DNA from: Campylobacter concisus
GTDB lineage: Bacteria > Campylobacterota > Campylobacteria > Campylobacterales > Campylobacteraceae
Length of the DNA stretch: 64,000 nucleotides
Assembly: GCF_001298465.1 (NCBI RefSeq)
Contig: NZ_CP012541.1
Location: forward strand, 310,001 to 374,000
Reading direction: 5' to 3'
Shown: piece by piece, positions 17,309-24,836 of the stretch
Layout of the letters: every line of letters starts with the position of its first letter
Position numbering within the stretch: the stretch's first letter is position 1
The notes under the pieces: model-generated
Databases searched by the model: none
What the model was told of the DNA's origin: nothing
The model's input: only the letters and a program-made list of their open reading frames with translations
Made by a program: the position numbers and the translations under genes

Positions 17309-19162
17309 TTAAAAACTGCTGTGGAAACTAATGAAAAATGTCCTGCCAGGGGCATGAACGACTACTGGATCAAGTGCTGCCACGTGATCACCGCTGATAA
17401 ATTCCGCATAATCTTTATCAAATAAATTTGCTACGCCAAATCTTATGCCAACTTTATTTTTAAACTCTACGCCGCCATAAAGATCAAGCAAACCAAATCC
17501 TTTTGCAGCTTCTTTTTTGTCGATACCTAGGCCATTTTGCTTGCTGAAATCGCCTCTAGTTTGCTTTGAAACTAGCCTTAGCGCAGTGCCAAGGTTGTAG
17601 CTACCAAAGCTTGCATAGTCTTTGTAGTCAAATGCAAAATTTGCCTCAAAAGGTCTTATTTGATAAAGCGGTCTGCCATCGGTTTTGTTTTGTCCGTAGT
17701 TGTAGTAAAGTGAGCTTTTTAAGCCAAAGTGCCTTGCAAAGCTATATTCTGAGTTTAAATTTACACTATAAAGCGTTGCATCAACGTTTCTTGAGATGAC
17801 GGCATTTTTATTTAGCGGCATCGTAGCTTTTGAGTGGCGTCTATCAAAAATGATCAAATTTTTAACGCTATCAGCGATGAAATGTCCTCCAAAGCTAAAT
17901 GCATCTTTGTTTTGTAAAGAGTTTAGGTATTCTTTGTAAAACTGGCTGCCAAATTTAAAGCCAAGAACTGCTCTATTGTGCCTTTCTGGCTCTAAATTCG
18001 GATTTGCTATCCAGCCATTATCGCCTGCACCATAAAGTGCATTAAAACGCTCCATATTACTTGGCAAGCGAGATAAGCTCTCAAGTTTTGCAAAATAGCT
18101 ATCCTTGTCGTTTGGTGTAAATTTATATTTTAAACTTGCGCTAAAAGCGTCTTTTTTGATCTTGTCACTTACGTCCTCACCGTAAATTTGACGAACTAAT
18201 TTGCGAGTGGTATTAGGTGCGATCGGATTTGGTGCAAAAAATTTAGTGTCGATGCCATTTAATTTACTTCTTTGCTCTTCATATTTTAAGGCAAGAGAAG
18301 CTTCATTTGCTTCATTAAATTTATAAGCGAGTGTGTCAAAGAGCATAAATTTATCATTTCTAACATCAGCAAATCTGTATCCGTTAAAGACCCAGTTGTT
18401 GCCTTGCTTCATGTATCTTTTGCCGTCATGTTTATCTTTTTCAAAGCCAGTGCCTATTTGATTGTGAAAGCTTGCAAAGTCAGCGTCATACTTTAAATTT
18501 GCCTCAAATATATTTCTCTTTAAATCCACTTTCACATTTGGAGTGGCATCTCTTAGATGAAAATTATCAGCTTTTCGCTCAACCTTTTTTACAGCAAGCT
18601 CAAGATTTAGTGTGTTTGATAGATCTTCTTCACCCAAGCGAATATTTAGCTTGCCGACTTTTCTGGTTGTTTTAAAAGCATCCATTGCATGCTCTGGTTG
18701 CTTATCTTTATCGATATTGTCCCTTAAAAAAGTAAGCCTAAGCTCGCTAAGCTCATTTGGTACGAAACCTAAGATAGCGCTTTGACCTTGTCTGTTGTAG
18801 CCATAGTCCCATCTTTTGCCACTGCCATCTTTGTAGTTATTTGCTTTGGTGAAATTTGCGTTTAAAATGGTATAAAAATTTGCGCCGCGATATTTAAAAA
18901 GCGATGAGTTGTAAAAGCTTTTGCCATACATTCCAGCTGAAATATGAAACATATCAGCTGAGCTGTCAAGCAAATTCGTAACAAATGGGTATTCACTTCT
19001 TTGAGTGCGGTCAAATTGATTTTCTACAAAGGCGCTTTGTGCAACATTTGGTGTGATGACTGGTGGCGGTGCAAATTCTCTAATAGGCTTTATAATGTCT
19101 AAATTTGCTTCATTTGCTAAAAGCAGCGATGAAAAAACTGCCAGGCTTAAAATGGGCCTCAT
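17309..19162 (-). CDS. OprC/NosA-like TonB-receptor barrel lacking a plug domain
   Basis: A 617-residue outer-membrane protein. After a signal peptide (about 16 residues) and roughly 45 residues of linker rich in Pro, the sequence passes directly into barrel strands. The barrel resembles TonB-dependent copper receptors OprC/NosA: NNYKDGSGKRWDYGYNRQ near 105, NFHLRD near 200, and the end GVANLFDKDYAEF with GRTFFISFHSSF and terminal Phe. What is missing is the plug: no TonB box and no R-G-x-G or R-G-P-x-S-x-x-Y-G block is visible. Normal members are about 650-720 residues with a 130-residue plug. It heads a run with an ABC importer and NnrS. A 9+9 inverted repeat lies 21 bases upstream of the ATG. 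Confidence 0.82.
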   Translation of the reverse strand: MRPILSLAVFSSLLLANEANLDIIKPIREFAPPPVITPNVAQSAFVENQFDRTQRSEYPFVTNLLDSSADMFHISAGMYGKSFYNSSLFKYRGANFYTILNANFTKANNYKDGSGKRWDYGYNRQGQSAILGFVPNELSELRLTFLRDNIDKDKQPEHAMDAFKTTRKVGKLNIRLGEEDLSNTLNLELAVKKVERKADNFHLRDATPNVKVDLKRNIFEANLKYDADFASFHNQIGTGFEKDKHDGKRYMKQGNNWVFNGYRFADVRNDKFMLFDTLAYKFNEANEASLALKYEEQRSKLNGIDTKFFAPNPIAPNTTRKLVRQIYGEDVSDKIKKDAFSASLKYKFTPNDKDSYFAKLESLSRLPSNMERFNALYGAGDNGWIANPNLEPERHNRAVLGFKFGSQFYKEYLNSLQNKDAFSFGGHFIADSVKNLIIFDRRHSKATMPLNKNAVISRNVDATLYSVNLNSEYSFARHFGLKSSLYYNYGQNKTDGRPLYQIRPFEANFAFDYKDYASFGSYNLGTALRLVSKQTRGDFSKQNGLGIDKKEAAKGFGLLDLYGGVEFKNKVGIRFGVANLFDKDYAEFISGDHVAALDPVVVHAPGRTFFISFHSSF

Positions 19163-19182
19163 AAAAACTCCTTTTAAAATAT

Positions 19183-19207
19183 AATTATGATTTTTTTTAT
19201 CATAATT
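19183..19207. promoter_or_regulatory. Perfect inverted repeat, candidate operator of the receptor cluster
   Basis: AATTATGAT, seven T, then ATCATAATT: a perfect 9-bp inverted repeat 21 bases upstream of the receptor ATG on the minus strand. The half-site resembles that of ferric-uptake-type regulators but the spacing differs from a canonical Fur box. The regulator is unknown. Confidence 0.55.
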
Positions 19208-19375
19208 CTAATACTAAATTTATTTATAAGAGTTGATATAAATCATTATTTTAAAAATAAAATAAAATTTTAATTTTTAAAAACCATAGAAAATGGAGGA
19301 ATATTAAATTATTTATTTTTTACAAGGCTGCCAAAAAATATAAAGTTTTAAGTAGTAAAATAGGGCATGAACAAA

Positions 19376-19840
19376 CTAGGCTTTAAATTTACTAAGCCTA
19401 TCTCTTAGCTCTTTTGAGATGGTAAATTTTGAAAGTTCGTATTTGTCAAAAATAATGATCATGTCATCACCAATAGGCTGTACTAGGCCAAAACAAGCAT
19501 CTCTATCAAGACGATTTTTTCTAAATTTTACGCTTAAAGTTTCCACTTTTTTCTTATCGCCAAAGCTCCTAATGGCTATCTCATCAATATCTTTAAAGTA
19601 AAATTTGATGTTTTTTGATCCTTTTGTGATGATAAATCCATCATCATTAATACGCAAAAAGTTGTTTTGTAAAATTTTTCTGATACAAAAAAATGCCGAG
19701 AGAGCACCGACAATGATACCAAGAAGAGATGGCGTGCCAAGAGCTAAATAAAAGTAGCCAAAAATGCTAAATATAAATAGCCCAACGCCAAACGCCAATG
19801 TTAAAAATAGATCTTTTTTACTCTCTTTTGTTATCACCAT
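19376..19840 (-). CDS. Small membrane protein with PH-like C-terminal domain
   Basis: A 154-residue protein of unknown function. Residues about 12-50 form two membrane helices. The rest is a soluble beta-rich domain with KGSKNIKFYFKDIDEI and GLVQPIGDDMIIIFDKYELSK, which looks like a bacterial PH-like domain facing the cytosol (inference). A broken relative of this gene lies at 12727-13030. A similar class in other bacteria is the STM3941-like group, but I am not certain of that. The gene ends next to moaE on the same strand with a nine-base gap. RBS AAGGAGATATGG overlaps the start region. Confidence 0.68.
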   Translation of the reverse strand: MVITKESKKDLFLTLAFGVGLFIFSIFGYFYLALGTPSLLGIIVGALSAFFCIRKILQNNFLRINDDGFIITKGSKNIKFYFKDIDEIAIRSFGDKKKVETLSVKFRKNRLDRDACFGLVQPIGDDMIIIFDKYELSKFTISKELRDRLSKFKA

Positions 19841-19849
19841 ATCTCCTTA

Positions 19850-20284
19850 CTAAGCTAAAATCCCAGCACCATTTATCGCTTGGCTGCGTTCTTTTGCATA
19901 AATTCTCTCGCCATTTATCACGTCGTATTTCCAGATCGGTGCATTGGCCTTAAAGTCCTCGACAAATTCGTTTATAAGCCTTAGTGCGACCTTTCTTTGA
20001 GGGCTCACAATGCCTGCTACATATGAGCTCGTATGCACTGCCACATCGCCTTTTGAGTGAGCAAAGAGCACGTAGGCATTTTCTTTTTTGGCTCTCTCTT
20101 CCCAAGCTTCGAGCCATTTTTTAAGTATTGGCTCATAGATGTCAAAGCTAAGTGCCGAAATGCCACCTTCTTCTCTTACAATTCCAACAAAAGTGATGAG
20201 CGCGCCGCAGTTTTTATCCTTAAACCTATCATACCACTCGTTTGTGATTCTTTGGACATCCAAGCTTCCGTTATAAATTTGCAT
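19850..20284 (-). CDS. moaE: Molybdopterin synthase catalytic subunit
   Basis: MoaE transfers sulfur from the thiocarboxylated MoaD C-terminus to cyclic pyranopterin phosphate, giving molybdopterin. The product shows GALITFVGIVREEG, the HTSSYVAGIVSPQR segment and PIWKYDVINGERIY, the last containing the conserved active-site lysine region. ATG at 20284 is preferred over an upstream GTG at 20296 because GGGGGTTAAG, its RBS, ends exactly at the moaD stop. The two genes are separated by one base and surely co-translated. The cofactor is needed by the formate dehydrogenase in this window. Confidence 0.92.
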   Translation of the reverse strand: MQIYNGSLDVQRITNEWYDRFKDKNCGALITFVGIVREEGGISALSFDIYEPILKKWLEAWEERAKKENAYVLFAHSKGDVAVHTSSYVAGIVSPQRKVALRLINEFVEDFKANAPIWKYDVINGERIYAKERSQAINGAGILA

Positions 20285-20285
20285 C

Positions 20286-20507
20286 TTAACCCCCACAAAC
20301 TGGCGGTAAGATAGAAATTTTATCGCCTGATTTAAGGGTAAAATTTATATCACTTACGATCTCATCGTTTACGGCGACTGCACAAATATTTAGCCATTTT
20401 TTTAGCTCCTCTTTATCGCTTAAAGCCGCTTTTACCTCGCCTAAATTTTTTGCTTCTATTTTTATACTCTCAAGCCCGATAGGCCCAAGAAATTCGATCT
20501 CTATCAC
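20286..20507 (-). CDS. moaD: Molybdopterin synthase sulfur carrier subunit
   Basis: A 73-residue ubiquitin-like sulfur carrier. The C-terminus is the required Gly-Gly (VCGG), which is adenylated and thiocarboxylated before sulfur transfer by MoaE. The preceding LKSGDKISILPP is typical of MoaD/ThiS folds. RBS AAAGGATAAAA lies before the ATG. It is the first gene of the moaD-moaE pair and diverges from nspC. Confidence 0.92.
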   Translation of the reverse strand: MIEIEFLGPIGLESIKIEAKNLGEVKAALSDKEELKKWLNICAVAVNDEIVSDINFTLKSGDKISILPPVCGG

Positions 20508-20590
20508 ATTTTATCCTTTGAAATTTTTGGTGATTTTACTTAAAAATAAATTTAGATATACTTATTTGAAAATTTAAAAAGTGAGAGAAA

Positions 20591-21730
20591 ATGAAGGAAA
20601 ATTTAAAGAAAATAAAAACCCCAGCCTATGTCTGCGAAGAGGCAAAAGTACGTAAAAATTTGGAGCTTTTAAAATACGTCAAAGAACAAAGCGGAGCCAA
20701 AATTTTAGTAGCACTTAAGGGCTTTGCATTTAGTGGAGTGATGGATATGGTGGGCTCTTATCTTGATGGCGCGACTTGTAGTGGGCTTCATGAGGCAAAA
20801 TTTGCAAACGAATACGTAAAAGGCGAGATTCATACTTATAGTCCAGCCTTTAAGGATGAGGATTTTGATGAAATTTTAAAAATTTCGAAACACATCACAT
20901 TTAACTCTTTTGCACAGTGGCAAAAATTCAAGGGTATTGCCCTGCAAAATGGCATAATCTGCGGCCTACGCGTAAATCCAGAGGTCTCGCTAGCCCCAAC
21001 TGACAGCTATAATCCATGCGGTAAATTTAGCAGGCTTGGCATTACAAGGGTAAATTTTAAGCCTGAGCTTCTTGATGGTATTAGTGGGCTTCATTTTCAC
21101 GCACTTTGCGAGGAGAGTGCGAGCAGCTTGCAGATCGTACTGGAAGCGTTTGAAGAGAAATTTGGCGAGTTTATCCCAAAGATGAAGTGGATAAATATGG
21201 GCGGCGGTCACCACATCACGAGGGCTGATTACGACGTTGAGCTACTTATAAATATCATTAGGCGCTTTCGCAAAAAATACGGCGTAGAGGTATATCTGGA
21301 GCCTGGTGAGGCTGTGGGCTGGCAGACTGGCTTTTTGATAAGCAGCGTGCTTGACATCGTGCATAACGAAAAAGACATAGCCATCCTTGACACCTCGGCC
21401 GAAGCACACATGCCTGATACTGTGCTCATGCCTTACCGCCCAGCTGTTAGATGTGAGAGTAAAAATGGTAAATTTGCTTATAGATTTGGCGGCAATACCT
21501 GCCTAGCAGGTGATATAGTAGGGCTTGAAGCGGGCGATGCGGAGTATAAATTTGATAGCGAGCTAAAAATTGGCGACCGAGTCATCTTTGAAGATCAAAT
21601 TCACTACACTATCGTGAAAAACACGACATTTAACGGCATAAAACTGCCTGATCTTCTACTTCTAAAAGAAAATGGCGAGATCAAGATGATTAGAGAGCTA
21701 GGCTACGAAGAGTATAGGCGTAGAAACTAG
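20591..21730 (+). CDS. nspC: Carboxynorspermidine decarboxylase
   Basis: A PLP-dependent fold-III decarboxylase that removes CO2 from carboxyspermidine or carboxynorspermidine, the last step of the aspartate-semialdehyde polyamine route. K43 in LVALKGFA is the PLP lysine. HFHALCEES near 170, the glycine-rich MGGGHH near 208 and the PGEA motif near 237 bind the cofactor phosphate. The DTSAEAHMPD segment distinguishes NspC from diaminopimelate decarboxylases. Length is 379 residues, normal for the family. Its partner dehydrogenase is at 9931, about 9.5 kb away and of foreign composition. Confidence 0.93.
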   Translation: MKENLKKIKTPAYVCEEAKVRKNLELLKYVKEQSGAKILVALKGFAFSGVMDMVGSYLDGATCSGLHEAKFANEYVKGEIHTYSPAFKDEDFDEILKISKHITFNSFAQWQKFKGIALQNGIICGLRVNPEVSLAPTDSYNPCGKFSRLGITRVNFKPELLDGISGLHFHALCEESASSLQIVLEAFEEKFGEFIPKMKWINMGGGHHITRADYDVELLINIIRRFRKKYGVEVYLEPGEAVGWQTGFLISSVLDIVHNEKDIAILDTSAEAHMPDTVLMPYRPAVRCESKNGKFAYRFGGNTCLAGDIVGLEAGDAEYKFDSELKIGDRVIFEDQIHYTIVKNTTFNGIKLPDLLLLKENGEIKMIRELGYEEYRRRN

Positions 21731-22140
21731 AATTTTGCTTTTTGAAGGTAAATTTGGCTTTTTAAATTTAGGTCAAATTTATCTACCTTGCCAATTTTGC
21801 CAAAATGCATTTGAACTGCCGCCTAAATTTCAGCCCTAAACATTTTGGATTTGTCTTTAATATAAAATATAAAAAGATGGAATAAATTTAGTTTCTACAA
21901 ATTTATCTTGGTGGCATTTTTGGTAAAGATATTTTTATTTTAAAATTTAAACTTACTAAATTTGGATTTGGCGAATTTGTATTTAGACTGCAAGCTGCAA
22001 ATTGATTTAAATTTATTCTCTACAAATTTTATCTTGACGCTTCTTGCTAAAGATATTTTGCTTGCTATCTTTTTAAATTTAAAATCGAAATTTGATCGCT
22101 AAATTTAGTAATTTTCTGACTTTATCTAGAATTTTAAAAT
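21731..22140. repeat. AT-rich spacer with an imperfect ~56-bp direct duplication
   Basis: Between the convergent ends of nspC and the DJ-1 gene, a segment at about 21884-21938 recurs at about 22009-22065. Both copies contain AAATTTA, then CTACAAA, TTTATCTTG and TAAAGATATTTT in the same order and spacing, with scattered differences. No gene is visible here and no clear terminator. Confidence 0.55.
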
Positions 22141-22737
22141 TTAATACCCATAAATTTTGGCAAATTTATCTATCTTTGAGCTTTTTTGCCAGTTGTATTC
22201 GGTTTCGGTTGCGATATTTTGGGCTAGCTCCTTGCCAAAATGATCGCCGATAAAGCCAAGCACCATATCCATGCCAGCAGCGACGCCTGAAGCTGTGTAA
22301 AACTTACCTGCTCTCACCCACCTAGCGCGCTCTTGCCATTTTACAGCCTTGCCGCAACTTTTTACCCACTCAAGCGATCTTTTGTTTGAGGTAGCCTTAA
22401 GGCTGTCAAGCTCTCCAGTGCGAGCGATGAGAGCCGAGCCAGTGCATACACTTAGGCAAATTTGAGATGCCAAAACGCACTCTTTAAGCTTTAAGATAAA
22501 CTCACTATCATTTACAAGCGCCCTTGTGCCCTGACCTCCAGGGAGTAGCAAAACGCTCTCTTTTGGCATCTTGCTAAGCTTTTTTGTTTTTATAAAAAAG
22601 CCTTGCTTGCTTCTTTTCATCCCACCATCAAACGAGACGTAGCTTATCTTCATCCCAGGCACCCTTGCTAAAAACTCTACCGGCCCCATAAGATCAAGCG
22701 TCTCGTAGTCATCAAAGATAAGAGCGTAAATGTCCAT
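22141..22737 (-). CDS. DJ-1/PfpI-family protein
   Basis: A roughly 198-residue glutamine-amidotransferase-like protein of the DJ-1/PfpI superfamily, related to isonitrile hydratase-type and ThiJ proteins. The N-terminus YALIFDDYETLDLMGPVEF is characteristic. The nucleophile-elbow cysteine is in LSVCTGSALIA near residue 101. VLLLPGGQGTR near 63 is the other conserved loop. The open frame extends 45 codons upstream, but ATG at 22737 has AAAGGCGAAGC before it and begins the conserved domain, so that start is chosen. The specific reaction is unknown. Confidence 0.82.
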   Translation of the reverse strand: MDIYALIFDDYETLDLMGPVEFLARVPGMKISYVSFDGGMKRSKQGFFIKTKKLSKMPKESVLLLPGGQGTRALVNDSEFILKLKECVLASQICLSVCTGSALIARTGELDSLKATSNKRSLEWVKSCGKAVKWQERARWVRAGKFYTASGVAAGMDMVLGFIGDHFGKELAQNIATETEYNWQKSSKIDKFAKIYGY

Positions 22738-23045
22738 TGCTTCGCCTTTTATTAGAGATCTAAAATGCTTTTGATATTTTAATTCAATTTTTAGAAAATA
22801 TAAATTTAAAAAGGTATTTTGAGTTAAAAAGCTAAATTTATAAAGCATTGGCTTTTTGATAAAAATATTCAAATTTATTTAGTACTATTTCCAAATTTGA
22901 GTTTAACCACGTTTTTAGGTGAAAAATTGAGATTTTTACTGCTCAAAATTTATATCAGCGTTTATCAAAATTAACAAAACTTAAATATTTTTTATAAAAA
23001 TTTTAGTAATCTTTTTTGCTAAGGTTTGCTTGTGATTAGCTCTGA

Positions 23046-23051
23046 TATAAT
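23046..23051 (+). promoter_or_regulatory. Candidate -10 element for fdhC
   Basis: TATAAT lies about 85 bases upstream of the fdhC start in an otherwise non-coding stretch, in the extended context CTCTGATATAATAG. It is the best sigma-70-type box in this spacer. Confidence 0.45.
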
Positions 23052-23135
23052 AGCCACAAAACGGCATAGCTGTGTGATTTTAGCATATTTAACCAAAGCT
23101 TAAATCATTTAAGCTTTAGCAAATAAAGGAATAAA

Positions 23136-24083
23136 ATGACGAGAATTCTTACTCTACTTTTTACATTGTCCGTTGCGGCAATGGCCATTGAAGGACCAAC
23201 TGGTGTCAATCAATTTGACAGCACCATTTGGGCAGCACAGAGGATAGAAAATATCAAGCCTTATGAGCATGGCTGGGGCCCGATATTTACTTTTATACAA
23301 GGCAACGACTACTTCGCGATAGCTGCACTTTCTATCATTTTAGCTGTTATCGGCGCGTTCGTGCTACACTTCTTGATCATCGGACCAAAACACTTTAGTC
23401 ACGATGGCAAAAAAGTATTTGCGTTTTCACTGATCGAACGTATAGCTCACGGCTTAGCTGCGATCTCTTGGATCATCTTAGTGCCAACTGGCATCATCAT
23501 CATGTGGGGTGCAGAGCTTGGTGGTGGCACATTTGTGCGTTTCTGTAGATACTTGCACGATATAGCGACTATTATATTTGCTATTTCTGTGCTTCCTATG
23601 TTATTTGCTTGGACTATCAGAATGCTTCCAGCTGTTTATGACATAAGATGGATGATGATAGTTGGTGGCTATCTATCAAAGAAGAAAAAACCAGTCCCTG
23701 CTGGTAAATTTAACGCTGGTCAAAAGGCATGGTACTGGATCGCTATCCCTGGTGGTATCGTTATGATAATTACTGGCGCGATTATGTATTTTACAGACTT
23801 CAAAGAGCCAGCGGTTGCTTCTTGGTTTGGTCTTACACAAATTGATCTTTTAAGATACAGCGTAATTATCCATAACTGTCTTGGCATCGCATGTGCAGTA
23901 TTTTTCTTAGTTCATATTTATATGGCAGCTATTGCTATTCATGGTGCTATTTGGTCGATGATTACTGGATATAAAGAGGAAGAAGAAGTTTATGTTCTTC
24001 ATCACTACTGGTACCAAGAGCTCGTTAGAGAGAATAAAATTCCAGTATCTGATTATGAAAAGTCTTATACAAATTTAAAATAA
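23136..24083 (+). CDS. fdhC: Formate dehydrogenase cytochrome b subunit
   Basis: The gamma subunit anchors formate dehydrogenase to the membrane and passes electrons from the iron-sulfur subunit through two b haems to menaquinone. The 315-residue product has a cleavable signal (LTLLFTLSVAAMA), a short periplasmic part, then four to five membrane helices. Histidines suited to haem ligation occur in RIAHGLAAISW, RYLHDIATI, IHNCLGIA and VHIYMAAIAIHG. It is about 29 kb from fdhA-fdhB, whereas in C. jejuni fdhABC are adjacent (from memory). Here it precedes yedF and selD. Confidence 0.88.
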   Translation: MTRILTLLFTLSVAAMAIEGPTGVNQFDSTIWAAQRIENIKPYEHGWGPIFTFIQGNDYFAIAALSIILAVIGAFVLHFLIIGPKHFSHDGKKVFAFSLIERIAHGLAAISWIILVPTGIIIMWGAELGGGTFVRFCRYLHDIATIIFAISVLPMLFAWTIRMLPAVYDIRWMMIVGGYLSKKKKPVPAGKFNAGQKAWYWIAIPGGIVMIITGAIMYFTDFKEPAVASWFGLTQIDLLRYSVIIHNCLGIACAVFFLVHIYMAAIAIHGAIWSMITGYKEEEEVYVLHHYWYQELVRENKIPVSDYEKSYTNLK

Positions 24084-24092
24084 TTAACTTTA

Positions 24093-24122
24093 CTTTGACC
24101 TTGCTAGTAAGCGAGGTCAAAG
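24093..24122 (+). terminator. Terminator after fdhC
   Basis: CTTTGACCTTGC pairs with GCGAGGTCAAAG (12 bp with one wobble) around the six-base loop TAGTAA, followed by CTCTCTTTT. It lies ten bases past the fdhC stop. Confidence 0.8.
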
Positions 24123-24180
24123 CTCTCTTTTATCTCAAATTTATACATTAAAATTTTTAAAATAATTAATATTTTTTGGC

Positions 24181-24186
24181 TATAAT
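24181..24186 (+). promoter_or_regulatory. Candidate -10 element for yedF-selD
   Basis: TATAAT about 48 bases upstream of the yedF ATG and beyond the fdhC terminator. Together these suggest that yedF-selD is transcribed separately from fdhC. Confidence 0.45.
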
Positions 24187-24233
24187 CCAAACTAGTTTCA
24201 AGGTTTGAAATACTAATCACAAAAGGAAAAATA

Positions 24234-24836
24234 ATGACAACAACAATTGATTGTAGAAATTTAGAATGTCCAAAGCCAGTCATCATGACTAAAAACGCGC
24301 TTGATGGCTTAAATGAAGGCGACAACTTGGAAATTTTAGTAAATGCATTAGCACCAAAAGAGAATATCTCAAGATTTTTAAAAAATCAAAATATAAATTT
24401 TAGCCTTGAAAACAATGGCAACGAGACTAAAATTTTAGCCACGAAAGGCAAAAACGCAATTGAGCTTACAAATTTTGATGAATTTGTCTGCGATATCACA
24501 CCAAAAAGCGAAAAAGTTCTCTATCTAAACGACGAGCGCGCAGGAAGCGGCGATGTTGGTATAAGCTTACTTGCAAAATTCCTTGGAGCTTTTCTTCAGG
24601 TGGATAAAAAACCAAAGATAATAATATGTGTAAATAATGCTGTAAAAATGACAACAAATCGCTCACATCCAAGCTTTAAACCACTTAAAGACCTTGAAGC
24701 TGCTGGAGTGCAAATTTTAAGTTGTGGGAGCTGCTTAGAGTCATATAAACTAGTAAGCGATCTTGCAATTGGTGAAATTTCAAATGCCTATGAGATCATT
24801 GATATACTTTCAACTCACGAGCAGATCAGCCTATGA
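24234..24836 (+). CDS. yedF: Selenium metabolism protein YedF
   Basis: A 200-residue protein with an N-terminal TusA-like sulfurtransferase domain carrying the C-P-K-P motif (ECPKPV, residues 9-14) and a C-terminal DsrE-like region ending with SCGSCLESYKL. Proteins of this architecture co-occur with selD and are thought to act in selenium delivery. The stop codon overlaps the selD start (ATGA), so translation is coupled. RBS AAAGGAAAAATA precedes the ATG. Confidence 0.88.
   Translation: MTTTIDCRNLECPKPVIMTKNALDGLNEGDNLEILVNALAPKENISRFLKNQNINFSLENNGNETKILATKGKNAIELTNFDEFVCDITPKSEKVLYLNDERAGSGDVGISLLAKFLGAFLQVDKKPKIIICVNNAVKMTTNRSHPSFKPLKDLEAAGVQILSCGSCLESYKLVSDLAIGEISNAYEIIDILSTHEQISL

Noticed and set aside
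22737-22872. ATG at 22872 as start of the DJ-1 gene
   Set aside because: The extra 45 residues are low-complexity and the family domain begins at 22737 after a good RBS.
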